A DNA stretch of 64,000 nucleotides from Oscillospiraceae bacterium. Its GTDB lineage: Bacteria; Bacillota; Clostridia; Oscillospirales; Ruminococcaceae. The stretch is from positions 62,001 to 126,000 of the forward strand of contig JAGAWT010000006.1 of NCBI GenBank assembly GCA_018110985.1, read 5' to 3'. Numbering within the stretch: the first letter of the stretch is position 1; the number at the start of each line of letters is the position of its first letter. The notes under the pieces are model-generated. The model was not told the origin of the DNA and searched no databases. It saw only the letters and a list, made by a program, of their open reading frames with translations. Shown here piece after piece: positions 53,646 to 61,500 of this stretch. The translations under genes were made by a program, and so were the position numbers.

Positions 53646-54409
53646 TAACAGATGCCTACGATCCCTGCAGCGAGCCTATCATCACTCCTGCCTCCTTTCA
53701 CGGTGAAAGGAAGAAGCTGTACGACGTAGCCATAGGCACCTTTTCAGGAGAGATACACTCTGCCGTTCTGGATATGTACCCGCATGAGCAGATAGGCGAG
53801 CTAAGGGCGGTAAACTGGGTCAGACCCGTTTACACAATTGAAGCAGATGGTGCCAGATTCGTCTTCTACCTTTCGGAGATAGGCTCCTGTATGGCGTCCG
53901 AGGATGTTATAGAGATAAACCACACCACAGGGGCAGGTCATTTTGTTCTTTTTGGTTCAGCGGGGGCACTGGCACCGGATGTCACCTCTGGGAAATATGT
54001 GATACCAACATCTGCTTACAGGGATGAGGGGATGTCCTATCACTATGCCCCGCCTGCCGACTATATCCGCATAAAGAACGCAGATCTTGTGGCGGATGTG
54101 TTCGGCAAGGCTTCCGTCCCCTTTGTCAGGGGCAGGGTATGGACAACGGATGCCCTATACATGGAAACCAAGGACAAGGTAAAAAGGCGTAAGGCAGAGG
54201 GATGTATCGCAGTGGAAATGGAGCTTGCGGGAGTTCAGGCTGTCTGCGACCACTACGGCATAGAGCTTTACCATTTCCTTATGACAGGTGATGTGGTGGA
54301 TCAGCCGGATTACACCCCGGAGGGGCTGTCGGAGGCAAACCATGAAATGAACAATTTCTTCAATGCCCTGAAGATCGCCCACAGCATAGACCCGCACAAA
54401 TCGGAATAA
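53642..54409 (+). CDS. Nucleoside phosphorylase family protein
   Basis: This 255-residue protein is of the PNP/uridine phosphorylase (PNP_UDP_1) superfamily. The motifs are LFGSAGALAPDVTSGKYVI (phosphate/ribose region), 'AVEMELAGVQAVCDHYG' (MELA-Glu/Met typical of ribose binding) and 'LMTGDVVDQPDY'. It probably salvages purine or pyrimidine nucleosides. The base preference cannot be read safely. It overlaps the PIN toxin stop by 4 nt. Confidence 0.85.
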   Translation: MITDAYDPCSEPIITPASFHGERKKLYDVAIGTFSGEIHSAVLDMYPHEQIGELRAVNWVRPVYTIEADGARFVFYLSEIGSCMASEDVIEINHTTGAGHFVLFGSAGALAPDVTSGKYVIPTSAYRDEGMSYHYAPPADYIRIKNADLVADVFGKASVPFVRGRVWTTDALYMETKDKVKRRKAEGCIAVEMELAGVQAVCDHYGIELYHFLMTGDVVDQPDYTPEGLSEANHEMNNFFNALKIAHSIDPHKSE

Positions 54410-54413
54410 GACC

Positions 54414-54671
54414 ATGGACATCAAACAGACACCGGAATATACAGCCCACAGCCACTGCACCTACAACCGTGAGGAGCTGGAGAAAAGCTCAAAGATAGGC
54501 TGCTTTTACTGCATGAGGATATTTCACAACTACCGTGATATCTCCTCCTACTGCGACGGCGGTGAAACGGCTATATGCCCCCACTGCGGCAAGGACAGCC
54601 TTATAGGCGACAAGTCGGGCTTCGACATTACAAAGACCTTTCTTCTCGGAATGCACGATGTGTGGTTCTGA
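54414..54671 (+). CDS. Small zinc-ribbon-like cytoplasmic protein
   Basis: This 85-residue protein has two CxxC knuckles: GCFYCMRIF (about residue 29) and ICPHCGKDSLIGDKSG (about 55). That fits one zinc site. It lies 4 nt after the phosphorylase gene and ends at a terminator. I recall similar short proteins being annotated as cytoplasmic proteins of unknown function. Confidence 0.75.
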   Translation: MDIKQTPEYTAHSHCTYNREELEKSSKIGCFYCMRIFHNYRDISSYCDGGETAICPHCGKDSLIGDKSGFDITKTFLLGMHDVWF

Positions 54672-54680
54672 TACAAAAAC

Positions 54681-54708
54681 ATCCCCCTGTTCGTCTGAAC
54701 AGGGGGAT
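54681..54708. terminator. Bidirectional terminator between the purine cluster and prepilin genes
   Basis: A 12-bp perfect stem ATCCCCCTGTTC / GAACAGGGGGAT with loop GTCT has T-rich sequence on both sides (AACTTTT rightward, GTTTTTGT leftward). Confidence 0.92.
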
Positions 54709-54740
54709 AACTTTTACTCTCTATTTGCCGTATCCAATAA

Positions 54741-55490
54741 TTATGACGCACTGTACAGAGGGATAGGATACTGACCTACATAAGCGGGGGACTTAGCGGT
54801 GTTATGCTTTCTTGTTACGCGCTCCTGTGAATACCAATTCGCATTTTTGGTTTCATAGGAAGATGAAAAGCCTCTTACACCAAACATTTCTGAAGGAGGA
54901 GCAGCAGCCGTACCGTTGTCAAAGGAAATCTCGTCATTGAGAAATATGCGCTGACACATCATATTGGCACCGTCGGTCTTGTAATCGGTGTAGTATACGC
55001 ACCTTACGGTGTAGGTATTGACATAGACCTCTATAAGGCAGGAGACCTTTTCACTTTTGAACTTGGTATCAACAGGCTTACTGCCGCTTGTATCTATGCT
55101 ATGACCCATCTCATAGCCGAAAATAGTATTGAATGCCTCTTTTATCTTATCATCTGTGGGCTTATTAGAAGTAGTCCTGGAATACATAAGCTGTGAGCTG
55201 AGATTGACCTCACCCTGATCAACGCAAAGATATCCCAATCCAAGACCATCGGAGCCGAAATAATCCTTGGCATCATGACCGTATTTCTGCAGCCTTGTAA
55301 GATAGTTCTGGGCTGCAACATAGACCTCGTATGCGCCGTCATTTTCCGCCTGTATGCGGGCTGTGCGCCTGCGGCCTATAACATTTGGCACCACGATGGA
55401 GGAAAGGATTATTATAATAGCGATAACGATTATCATTTCAAGCAGCGTAAACGCCTTGAGAGCCTTCACTGCCTTAGACTTTTTATCCAT
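54741..55490 (-). CDS. Type IV prepilin-like protein
   Basis: This 249-residue protein has a short basic leader and a class III (prepilin) cleavage site LKA|FTLLEMIIVIAII. The N-terminal helix includes the conserved Glu5. The residue before the cut is Ala rather than the usual Gly. The globular part has several cysteines and a C-terminal 'GQYPIPLYSAS' that it shares with the next prepilin ('GQYPIPAYKVS'). The start is ATG 55490 with GGGGTG 8 nt upstream. It has its own consensus promoter. Confidence 0.9.
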   Translation of the reverse strand: MDKKSKAVKALKAFTLLEMIIVIAIIIILSSIVVPNVIGRRRTARIQAENDGAYEVYVAAQNYLTRLQKYGHDAKDYFGSDGLGLGYLCVDQGEVNLSSQLMYSRTTSNKPTDDKIKEAFNTIFGYEMGHSIDTSGSKPVDTKFKSEKVSCLIEVYVNTYTVRCVYYTDYKTDGANMMCQRIFLNDEISFDNGTAAAPPSEMFGVRGFSSSYETKNANWYSQERVTRKHNTAKSPAYVGQYPIPLYSAS

Positions 55491-55554
55491 AATATACACC
55501 CCATTATATGATCGTCGGAAAATTTGCGATTATTTGCTATATAAAACCACAATA

Positions 55555-55583
55555 ATTATATAATAATTAACGGGATTTGTCAA
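55555..55583 (-). promoter_or_regulatory. Consensus promoter of the prepilin gene at 54741
   Basis: TTGACA (55578-55583) and TATAAT (55555-55560) are perfect with a 17-nt spacer. The untranslated leader to the ATG at 55490 is about 60 nt and shows no clear fold. Confidence 0.9.
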
Positions 55584-55680
55584 GTCAAATATGCGGCAAA
55601 AGACAATTTTCCCGGATAAAAGGGAAATTCTGCGTTTTCACCAAAAAAGCCCTTCTTCCTTTATGCAATAAAACAATGCA

Positions 55681-55698
55681 CCGACCCCGTCGGGTCGG
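55681..55698. terminator. Hairpin after the middle prepilin gene
   Basis: CCGACCC / GGGTCGG with a 4-nt loop is followed by CACACTGTTTTTATGG rightward and by TGCATTGTTTTATT leftward. It probably ends transcription from the riboswitch-controlled prepilin operon. The sequence GGGTCGGCACA in it also occurs in the purF tandem repeats. Confidence 0.6.
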
Positions 55699-55721
55699 CA
55701 CACTGTTTTTATGGGGTCGTG

Positions 55722-56582
55722 TTACGAAACTTTATAAGCCGGGATGGGGTATTGCCCCATGTATGCGGGAGCATAGCCATTCGTATGGTTTGCCTGATTT
55801 GCCATTTTGGTAACGTGCTCCTGCGAAAGCTCGCCGCTCTTTCCGCTCTCGTACATTGAGGAGAAGCCGCGGGCAGCCATGGTCTTGTGAGATGCGTTGA
55901 CGTCGTCTACCATGTCATCATGAGCCTTGTAGATTCGCCTGAATATCTCGTCCTTGTACATCACCTTTGTAGCGCCGTCGCCGTAATATGTCTTATAGTC
56001 GGTATAGTATACGACTCTTACAGTGTAAGTATTAACAAACACTTCTATGAGGAAGGACTCACCGGCAGCAAACATGGAGTTGCATATGGGACCTATATCG
56101 CTGTCTGCGGGATAATCCGCATCTCCGTAATTGGTAACGACCTTGCCCATCTGATAGTCACAGATACCGTTGAAGGCTTCATCAGCCTTTGTAGGCTTTA
56201 TCCCGTCTCCGTCGCAAAGCCATGTATAAGCTTCGGTCTTTAACGCATCGGTATCCTTGACTCCTTTAAGTACTCCGCAGTCACAGACCAAGAAGCCGAT
56301 TCCGCTGTCCATCAATGAACTCTTATGCCCGTTGTAATTGACCTTCCCGAAATAATCGGAAGCATCCTTGCCGGTCTTCTGAAGAGAATTCAGGTAGTTC
56401 TGAGCTGCCACATAGATCTGATAGGCACCGTCATTGGCTGCCTGTATCCTTGCTATCCTGCGCCTGCCCATTATATTGGGTACCATAATGGAGGAAAGGA
56501 CTATGATTATCGCTATGACAACGATCATTTCAAGTAAAGTAAAAGCCTTCAGTGCTTTCATGCTGATCATATTCTTTTTCAT
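55722..56582 (-). CDS. Type IV prepilin-like protein
   Basis: This 286-residue prepilin has the leader MKKNMISMKALKA and cleavage A|FTLLEMIVVIAIIIV. The Gly at -1 is again replaced by Ala. Its start is ATG 56582. It shares the first ~60 residues (RRRxARIQAxNDGAYxxYVAAQNYLxxLQK) and the C-terminal GQYPIPxY with the next downstream prepilin, so they are paralogues. It lies 72 nt after the third prepilin gene and is probably co-transcribed with it under the riboswitch. Confidence 0.9.
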   Translation of the reverse strand: MKKNMISMKALKAFTLLEMIVVIAIIIVLSSIMVPNIMGRRRIARIQAANDGAYQIYVAAQNYLNSLQKTGKDASDYFGKVNYNGHKSSLMDSGIGFLVCDCGVLKGVKDTDALKTEAYTWLCDGDGIKPTKADEAFNGICDYQMGKVVTNYGDADYPADSDIGPICNSMFAAGESFLIEVFVNTYTVRVVYYTDYKTYYGDGATKVMYKDEIFRRIYKAHDDMVDDVNASHKTMAARGFSSMYESGKSGELSQEHVTKMANQANHTNGYAPAYMGQYPIPAYKVS

Positions 56583-56654
56583 AAAACACACGCCCCAATA
56601 ACACTAACAACTGTAACTTGCCCCATAAACACTTGCCGTACAATCAAGATGTTC

Positions 56655-57521
56655 TTACTCAAACCTTACCGCCGTGCCGTCGCTTCCGCCGGGTGCATAT
56701 ACGCCTTCGGGAGGATATACGCTGTAGATGTACTCATCCTGACCTACGCCTGTCATTACCTTGAAAGTTCTGTTGGAATAATCTGCGGTAACGAACCATC
56801 TGTATGCACATACATAGTCGCCGCTTATTTCCTTTACTCTGTCATGCTTTATATATCTCATCCTGAGATATGTATCCTTCTTGTTGACAGCCTTGCCGTC
56901 GCCCCTCTTTGCCCAGGTACCGCCTTCCTTTTCATCGCCCCATATAGGCATATTCATCTTTTCGGAAAGGAGAACGGTGAAATACTGGTGACCGCTGGGG
57001 TTATTCTTGTCCGCACCGGACCTTCTGTCCCACCTGATATCATCCTTGTTGGATGTATCGGCTACATTCTCCCATGTATAGATGCAGTTGCCTGAGCCTG
57101 CGGGATTGTGGGGATCCCCCGATTCGCCGTTGCCGTTGAGCCTTGCATAGGTCTTTACAGCAGCCGCATTACAGCCGTCCATTCTTGTTATGGGACACAT
57201 ACACAGCGGATTGTCTGCCGTAGCTGTTCCGTTGGTCTTATAGCCTATTACCTCGCCCTTGTCGTTTGTCACCTTATCGAATTTATAGGGTCTGCACGAA
57301 CCTGCACCCCTTGCAAAGGCGGAAGCATACGCTCTGTCATCAACTCCCACCACAAGGCTTGCAGCGTTGTAGATGGTCTTTGCGTTTGAAACATCCGTTG
57401 CGATATAAGCATCTCTCAGGTTCCCCTGTAAAGAGGGTACCAGAAGTCCGGTGAGTATACTGATTATGACAATAACTACACCCATTTCGATCAGCGTAAA
57501 GCCTTTAAGTGTTTTTCTCAT
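56655..57521 (-). CDS. Type IV prepilin-like protein, first of the c-di-GMP-controlled operon
   Basis: This 288-residue prepilin has the standard class III site MRKTLKG|FTLIEMGVVIVII with Gly at -1 and Glu5. The globular domain is Cys- and Gly-rich with no close likeness to the other two. The start is ATG 57521 with GGGG about 9 nt upstream; a longer frame to 57599 crosses the riboswitch terminator. It is the first gene after the riboswitch. It could be the major pilin or a minor one, which cannot be decided. Confidence 0.88.
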   Translation of the reverse strand: MRKTLKGFTLIEMGVVIVIISILTGLLVPSLQGNLRDAYIATDVSNAKTIYNAASLVVGVDDRAYASAFARGAGSCRPYKFDKVTNDKGEVIGYKTNGTATADNPLCMCPITRMDGCNAAAVKTYARLNGNGESGDPHNPAGSGNCIYTWENVADTSNKDDIRWDRRSGADKNNPSGHQYFTVLLSEKMNMPIWGDEKEGGTWAKRGDGKAVNKKDTYLRMRYIKHDRVKEISGDYVCAYRWFVTADYSNRTFKVMTGVGQDEYIYSVYPPEGVYAPGGSDGTAVRFE

Positions 57522-57539
57522 AACAACAACCCCTATAAA

Positions 57540-57578
57540 ACAAAAAACCGACCCTTGTCCTATAACGGCAAAGTCGGT
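57540..57578 (-). terminator. Riboswitch terminator
   Basis: ACCGAC (57573-57578) pairs with GTCGGT (57547-57552), extended by wobble pairs, and is followed by TTTTTGTTTT. Its loop contains CTTTGCCG, the perfect complement of CGGCAAAG in the aptamer (57668-57675), so alternative pairing is possible. Confidence 0.85.
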
Positions 57579-57599
57579 AAAAAATAGTAATGCGAACAT

Positions 57600-57680
57600 T
57601 ACTGCAACTGGCTGGCTGCGCCTACGGCGTTGAGCCCCTATAGCTTTGCGTCACACAATTCCTCATGCTTTGCCGATATT
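57600..57680 (-). promoter_or_regulatory. c-di-GMP-I (GEMM) riboswitch aptamer
   Basis: On the minus strand the conserved core is readable: CGGCAAAGC, then GTGACGCAAAGC (57643-57654), TATAGGGGCT, a small hairpin CGCC-GTA-GGCG and GCAGCCAGCCAGTTGC (57604-57619). These match the class I c-di-GMP aptamer pattern (GGCAAAnC ... GACGCAAAGC ... GGGnCU ... GCAGCCnGnUUGC). It follows a consensus promoter and precedes a terminator and the prepilin operon. A UUCG hairpin GTAATG / CATTAC lies between aptamer and terminator. Confidence 0.88.
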
Positions 57681-57717
57681 CTATTGTTTTCTTCTCTTAT
57701 CCTCTTAACTTGTTTAC

Positions 57718-57746
57718 ATTATACACCCTGTATTCCCGCTTGTCAA
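57718..57746 (-). promoter_or_regulatory. Consensus promoter of the riboswitch-prepilin operon
   Basis: TTGACA (57741-57746) and TATAAT (57718-57723) are perfect with a 17-nt spacer. From 57747 to 57917 I see only AT-rich DNA with no gene. Confidence 0.92.
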
Positions 57747-57917
57747 TGAACAATTTGTGAACACGAACAAAATTGTAGAATTATCATATTATTTCCTGCA
57801 CTAATTGTATGTGTTGCACAATACATCTAAAATTATATGAATTATATCTTTGAACGCCGCATATCGTCAAAGAATACTGTTGAAACTTGTGCGATATGCC
57901 GAATTTCAAAATATCTC

Positions 57918-57946
57918 TTGACAAACTCCGAATTATATGGTAATAT
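57918..57946 (+). promoter_or_regulatory. Promoter of tRNA-Leu
   Basis: TTGACA (57918-57923) and TAATAT (57941-57946) have a 17-nt spacer. Confidence 0.8.
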
Positions 57947-58001
57947 ATTTAAGTCGCTTGACGGGAACACCTGATGAGAACGATTCCCGAAAAGGTGATA
58001 T

Positions 58002-58085
58002 GCGAGAGTGCTGGAATAGGCAGACAGGCACGTTTGAGGTGCGTGTGTCAATGACGTGTGGGTTCAAGTCCCATCTCTCGCACCA
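58002..58085 (+). tRNA. tRNA-Leu (anticodon GAG)
   Basis: The acceptor arm GCGAGAG pairs with CTCTCGC and the CCA end is encoded. The anticodon stem CACGT / GCGTG encloses TT-GAG-GT, so the anticodon is GAG (reads CUU/CUC). A long variable arm and the T-loop GGGTTCAAGTCCC are typical of tRNA-Leu. Confidence 0.96.
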
Positions 58086-58089
58086 AACT

Positions 58090-58117
58090 GCGGTTCCCGA
58101 CAGGGAGCCGCTTTTTT
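58090..58117 (+). terminator. Terminator after tRNA-Leu
   Basis: GCGGTTCCC pairs with GGGAGCCGC (one T-G pair) around a short loop and is followed by six T residues. Confidence 0.92.
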
Positions 58118-58162
58118 CTTTCGGCTCCTTCTGCGGAGCCCTCGCAGGGACACCTCCGATAT

Positions 58163-58198
58163 AAAAAAACCGCCGTCCTGCTTTCACGCAAAACGGCG
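58163..58198 (-). terminator. Terminator after rpmE
   Basis: On the minus strand CGCCGT pairs with ACGGCG, with an inner TTGC / GCA pairing, and is followed by GTTTTTTT. Confidence 0.85.
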
Positions 58199-58206
58199 AT
58201 ATTATC

Positions 58207-58410
58207 TTACTTAGCCATACCGAAACGCTTCTTGAAGCGGTCTACACGTCCGCCTGTATCAACCAGCTTCTGCTTGCCGGTGTAGAAGGGGTGGCACTTG
58301 GAACAGATCTCGACTCTGATATCAGACTTTGTGGAACGGGTCTTGATCACATTTCCGCAGGCACAGGTGATGGTAGTCTCCTGATAGTTGGGATGGATAC
58401 CCTCTCTCAT
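58207..58410 (-). CDS. rpmE: 50S ribosomal protein bL31 (zinc-type)
   Basis: This 67-residue protein begins [10 protein letters not shown] at ATG 58410, with AGGTG 7 nt upstream. The cysteines in 'ITCACGNV' and '[14 protein letters not shown]' make it the zinc-binding C+ form of L31. It is monocistronic, with its own consensus promoter and terminator. Confidence 0.97.
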   Translation of the reverse strand: MREGIHPNYQETTITCACGNVIKTRSTKSDIRVEICSKCHPFYTGKQKLVDTGGRVDRFKKRFGMAK

Positions 58411-58502
58411 TTTAAGCACCTCTTTTCTGTCTCTGAAATACTGACGGCAAACAGCCCATCACAGTACTTCGGACAGTAGTGCTTGCAAGTCATACAAATA
58501 GT

Positions 58503-58545
58503 ATTATATACCCTCCCGCCGCCTTTGTCAAGGCTCCGGGAGGGT
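58503..58545 (-). promoter_or_regulatory. rpmE promoter embedded in a large inverted repeat
   Basis: The promoter is TTGACA (58526-58531) and TATAAT (58503-58508) with a 17-nt spacer. The -35 box and the spacer lie inside an inverted repeat ACCCTCCCG / CGGGAGGGT (58510-58518 with 58537-58545), with an inner GCCTT / AAGGC. In the plus direction the hairpin is followed by GCTTTTGT and would work as a terminator. It lies 26 nt after the stop of the PBP gene. Confidence 0.8.
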
Positions 58546-58571
58546 GCTTTTGTAAATTTTCTGTTACAAGC

Positions 58572-60821
58572 CTATTCGCTCTGCTGCTCTCCGGTGTTTT
58601 CCTCCGCAGCAAACTCTCCTTCTGCCACCAGTCGGTCATATTCCGTGGGGTCCGTGTTGGCGATGTGGGGTTCCTTTCCGTGTTCCTCGCAGAGAGGCAG
58701 GTTCTGGGATGCCTTGTAGTAGCCTCTTGCTATATGCTCACAGCCCTCGGAGGCCAGCAGGCCTGTCTCCGTGCAGTAGTAGTGCTGCACAACGTTACCC
58801 GGCAGCCTGAAATCCGTATTGGGCGCCCTGTCGGCTATGTCTCCGAAAACATTCTTCCACACCTGTGCGGTGCCGTAGTAGGTGCCCACAGGCACTTCCC
58901 TTACCTTCTTGTAGCCGTACCATATACCGCTCACATAGTCGGGCGTGCAGGCGATAAAGATGTTATCCTGCCAGTTCTGGGCAGTACCCGTCTTTCCCGC
59001 CACGGCAACTCTTTCCAGCTTTGCCGCCTGTGCGGTACCCTCGCTGCCCTCTACTACCTCTCTCATCATATGGTTCATGATAGCGGAGGTATCCTCGCTT
59101 ATAGCCTGTATGGATGTGTAGGTGTGCTCCAGTATGGTATTTCCCGAGCTGTCCTCCACCCTTGTGTAGGAAGTGGGCTTGAAGTATGTTCCCGTCCCTC
59201 CGAACACCTGGTATGCAGCCACCAGTTCTTCAAGGTAAACGCCGTTGGTGACGGAACCCACAGCCATGGGAGCCATGTTGGAGTCGTTGGGATCCAGCTC
59301 CGAGAACTGGTATTTGTTCTGTATGAAGTCGAAGATATTGTGGGCGCCGTTTTCCAGCACCAGTCTTGCGGAAACGGTATTGAGGGACTTTTCCAGTGCC
59401 TTGTACATGGGCACAGGCTCCATTGACCAGCCCGCATCTTCCTCCGTCTCGCTGTAGTTGGTAGGCCACTGTCTTGTAAGTGAGGAGTCGTTTTCATCCT
59501 CTATGTCGATAGGTGCGTCCTCTATCATCCTTGACCAGTTGGAGGTGTTGTTCTCTATGGCATAGGCATAGGGTCCCAGGGGCTTCAGGGTGGAAGCCGG
59601 CTGTCTGGGCTCCATTGTGGCAAAGTTCCACACATTCGCACCCGCCTTCGCTCCCACATCACCCGCTATGGCAAGGATATTCCCCCTGTAATCCATGGCG
59701 ATGAATGCCGCATTGGGAGGGTCGCTCACAACGCTGTAGGAGAAGGTGCGGTAATCCCTGAACTTCTCCTCCACCTCCTTCTGCATCTCTATATCAACGG
59801 GGCAGTAGATCTTGTAGCCGCCGTTGTAGAGCTTGTCGGAGGCATCCTCTCTGGAAAGGCCGTACATCTCGGAAAATTCCGTGATAACATCCCTTATGAC
59901 CGTATCCACATACCAGTTCTGGACATCGGAATCGTTGGCGGTGGTGTTGGCACTGTTGGGATCGACTATCTTCAGTTCCTCTGCCATAGCCTCCTTGTAC
60001 TGCTTTTCGGATATGGCAGCATTTTCCAGCATCTTCCCGAGGACATATTCCTGCCTCGTCTTGTTGGCTTCACGGCTGGCAAAGGGGTTGAAGCTCTCCG
60101 GGCTCCTGGGTATGGCGGCAAGGCAGGCAGCCTCGGCTATATCCAGTTCGCTCACGCTCTTTCCGAAATACTTCTGTGCCGCCGCCTCTATGCCGGAGCA
60201 GGAGCCGCCGAAGCCTATACAGTTGAGGTAAGCCTCCAGTATCTCCTCCTTGGTGCGGTACTGCTCAAGGTCATGGGCACGGAAGATCTCACGGAGCTTT
60301 CTGTCCCAGGTCTGGTCGTCATCTCCGGTGACATTCTTTATAAGCTGCTGGGTTATGGTGGAACCGCCCTGCTTGTAGCCGTAGAGCATATTGTTGGTAA
60401 CGGCGTTGATGACCGCACCGAAGGTACGGGTCCAGTTTACTCCGGCGTGCTCGTAGAAATGTTCATCCTCCGTGTATACAAAGGCATCACGGACGTGCTG
60501 GGGCACCTCATCTATGGAAACGGGTATCCTGTTGGCATTTCTGCTGATGTGCGCCATCTCCACCTCCTGCCCGTTTTCATCGTATCCGTAGATAAAGGTG
60601 GTGTAGGCAAGGCCCAGATCGTCAAGGTCGATGTTTACAGGGGTATTCTCCCTGAACTGTATAACATAGACCGTAAGCGCCGCAGCTACTATGGAGATAA
60701 CTATGAGAGCGATCACAAAGACGGAAAACAATGCCGCCGCCAGCACCTTGAAAAAGGTCCTGACAGGGTGAGATCTCTTTTTTCGCCTTTTCTTTGAGAC
60801 CTCCCTTTCACTTTTACTCAT
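58572..60821 (-). CDS. Class A penicillin-binding protein (PBP1A-like)
   Basis: This 749-residue bifunctional peptidoglycan synthase has a basic cytoplasmic N-terminus and one membrane segment (about residues 21-52). The GT51 glycosyltransferase has 'EDEHFYEHAGVNW' and 'GGSTITQQLIKN', then a transpeptidase domain with S-x-x-K in PASTLKPLG, S-x-N in KSLNTVSA and AGKTGTAQN. All motifs are intact. The C-terminal ~70 residues are Cys/Glu-rich and variable. It overlaps the HAD gene by 8 nt. Confidence 0.95.
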   Translation of the reverse strand: MSKSEREVSKKRRKKRSHPVRTFFKVLAAALFSVFVIALIVISIVAAALTVYVIQFRENTPVNIDLDDLGLAYTTFIYGYDENGQEVEMAHISRNANRIPVSIDEVPQHVRDAFVYTEDEHFYEHAGVNWTRTFGAVINAVTNNMLYGYKQGGSTITQQLIKNVTGDDDQTWDRKLREIFRAHDLEQYRTKEEILEAYLNCIGFGGSCSGIEAAAQKYFGKSVSELDIAEAACLAAIPRSPESFNPFASREANKTRQEYVLGKMLENAAISEKQYKEAMAEELKIVDPNSANTTANDSDVQNWYVDTVIRDVITEFSEMYGLSREDASDKLYNGGYKIYCPVDIEMQKEVEEKFRDYRTFSYSVVSDPPNAAFIAMDYRGNILAIAGDVGAKAGANVWNFATMEPRQPASTLKPLGPYAYAIENNTSNWSRMIEDAPIDIEDENDSSLTRQWPTNYSETEEDAGWSMEPVPMYKALEKSLNTVSARLVLENGAHNIFDFIQNKYQFSELDPNDSNMAPMAVGSVTNGVYLEELVAAYQVFGGTGTYFKPTSYTRVEDSSGNTILEHTYTSIQAISEDTSAIMNHMMREVVEGSEGTAQAAKLERVAVAGKTGTAQNWQDNIFIACTPDYVSGIWYGYKKVREVPVGTYYGTAQVWKNVFGDIADRAPNTDFRLPGNVVQHYYCTETGLLASEGCEHIARGYYKASQNLPLCEEHGKEPHIANTDPTEYDRLVAEGEFAAEENTGEQQSE

Positions 60822-61500
60822 TTACAGCCTCCTTGTATTTTAAAGAGAATATCACCTTGTAAACATCTGCGGCGCTTTCCGCCACCGCATCCGAATAAAG
60901 GCAAACATTCCCGTATTCGCTGTTTTTTTCTCCTGCTATGCCGATGGTGAAGATCCCCATCTCATGAGCAGTTTTCAGAGAATGGGAAGAATCATCCGCA
61001 AGGCAGACCCTGTCCGCATCAAGCCCCAGTTTATCCAGAACGGCAGCAAAGAACCCTCTGCTGTCCTTTCCGAAGCCTGTTTCCTCACAGGTGAGGATAA
61101 ATTCAAGGTATTCCGTGAGGGAATTTGCAGAGAGCACAGTCTGTGCAAGCTCCGGGGAATTTGCGGTAGCGGCGCAAAGCCTTATGCCTTTTTCCCTGAG
61201 CCGTTCCAGACACTCCCTCACGCCCTTGAAGGGCTTTATTTCGTGAGCGTAGCTGTACATCACATTTTCGGTTATCTCACGGCTCACCTCTTCCACCGTC
61301 ATTGGAAGGGAATATTCATCCCTTATAAACTCCGATGCCTTTTCAAAGCTCAGGAACCTGAGCTTATCGGACAGGGAGGGAAGATAGGCTATGCCCCTCT
61401 TTTCAAGGAACTGCCTGTCCGCATCTGCCCATACTCCCATGCTGTCCACAAGGGTGCCGTCTATATCAAATATGACACAGCCTATATTATGTGTTTTCAT
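60814..61500 (-). CDS. HAD-family phosphatase
   Basis: This 228-residue HAD hydrolase has motif I VIFDIDGTLVDS (residues 8-19), a helical cap, motif II TAT in 'LCAATANSPE', the Lys of motif III and motif IV 'CLADDSSHSLKTAHEMG'. It resembles beta-phosphoglucomutase/Gph-type phosphatases, with substrate unknown. It starts at ATG 61500, which lies inside the end of the ABC-F gene, and it overlaps the PBP start. Confidence 0.85.
   Translation of the reverse strand: MKTHNIGCVIFDIDGTLVDSMGVWADADRQFLEKRGIAYLPSLSDKLRFLSFEKASEFIRDEYSLPMTVEEVSREITENVMYSYAHEIKPFKGVRECLERLREKGIRLCAATANSPELAQTVLSANSLTEYLEFILTCEETGFGKDSRGFFAAVLDKLGLDADRVCLADDSSHSLKTAHEMGIFTIGIAGEKNSEYGNVCLYSDAVAESAADVYKVIFSLKYKEAVNE

Noticed and set aside
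58132-58149. GGCTCC/GGAGCC hairpin after tRNA-Leu as a separate gene or element
   Set aside because: It is a single small hairpin following a clear terminator, with no promoter and no second copy that I noticed.
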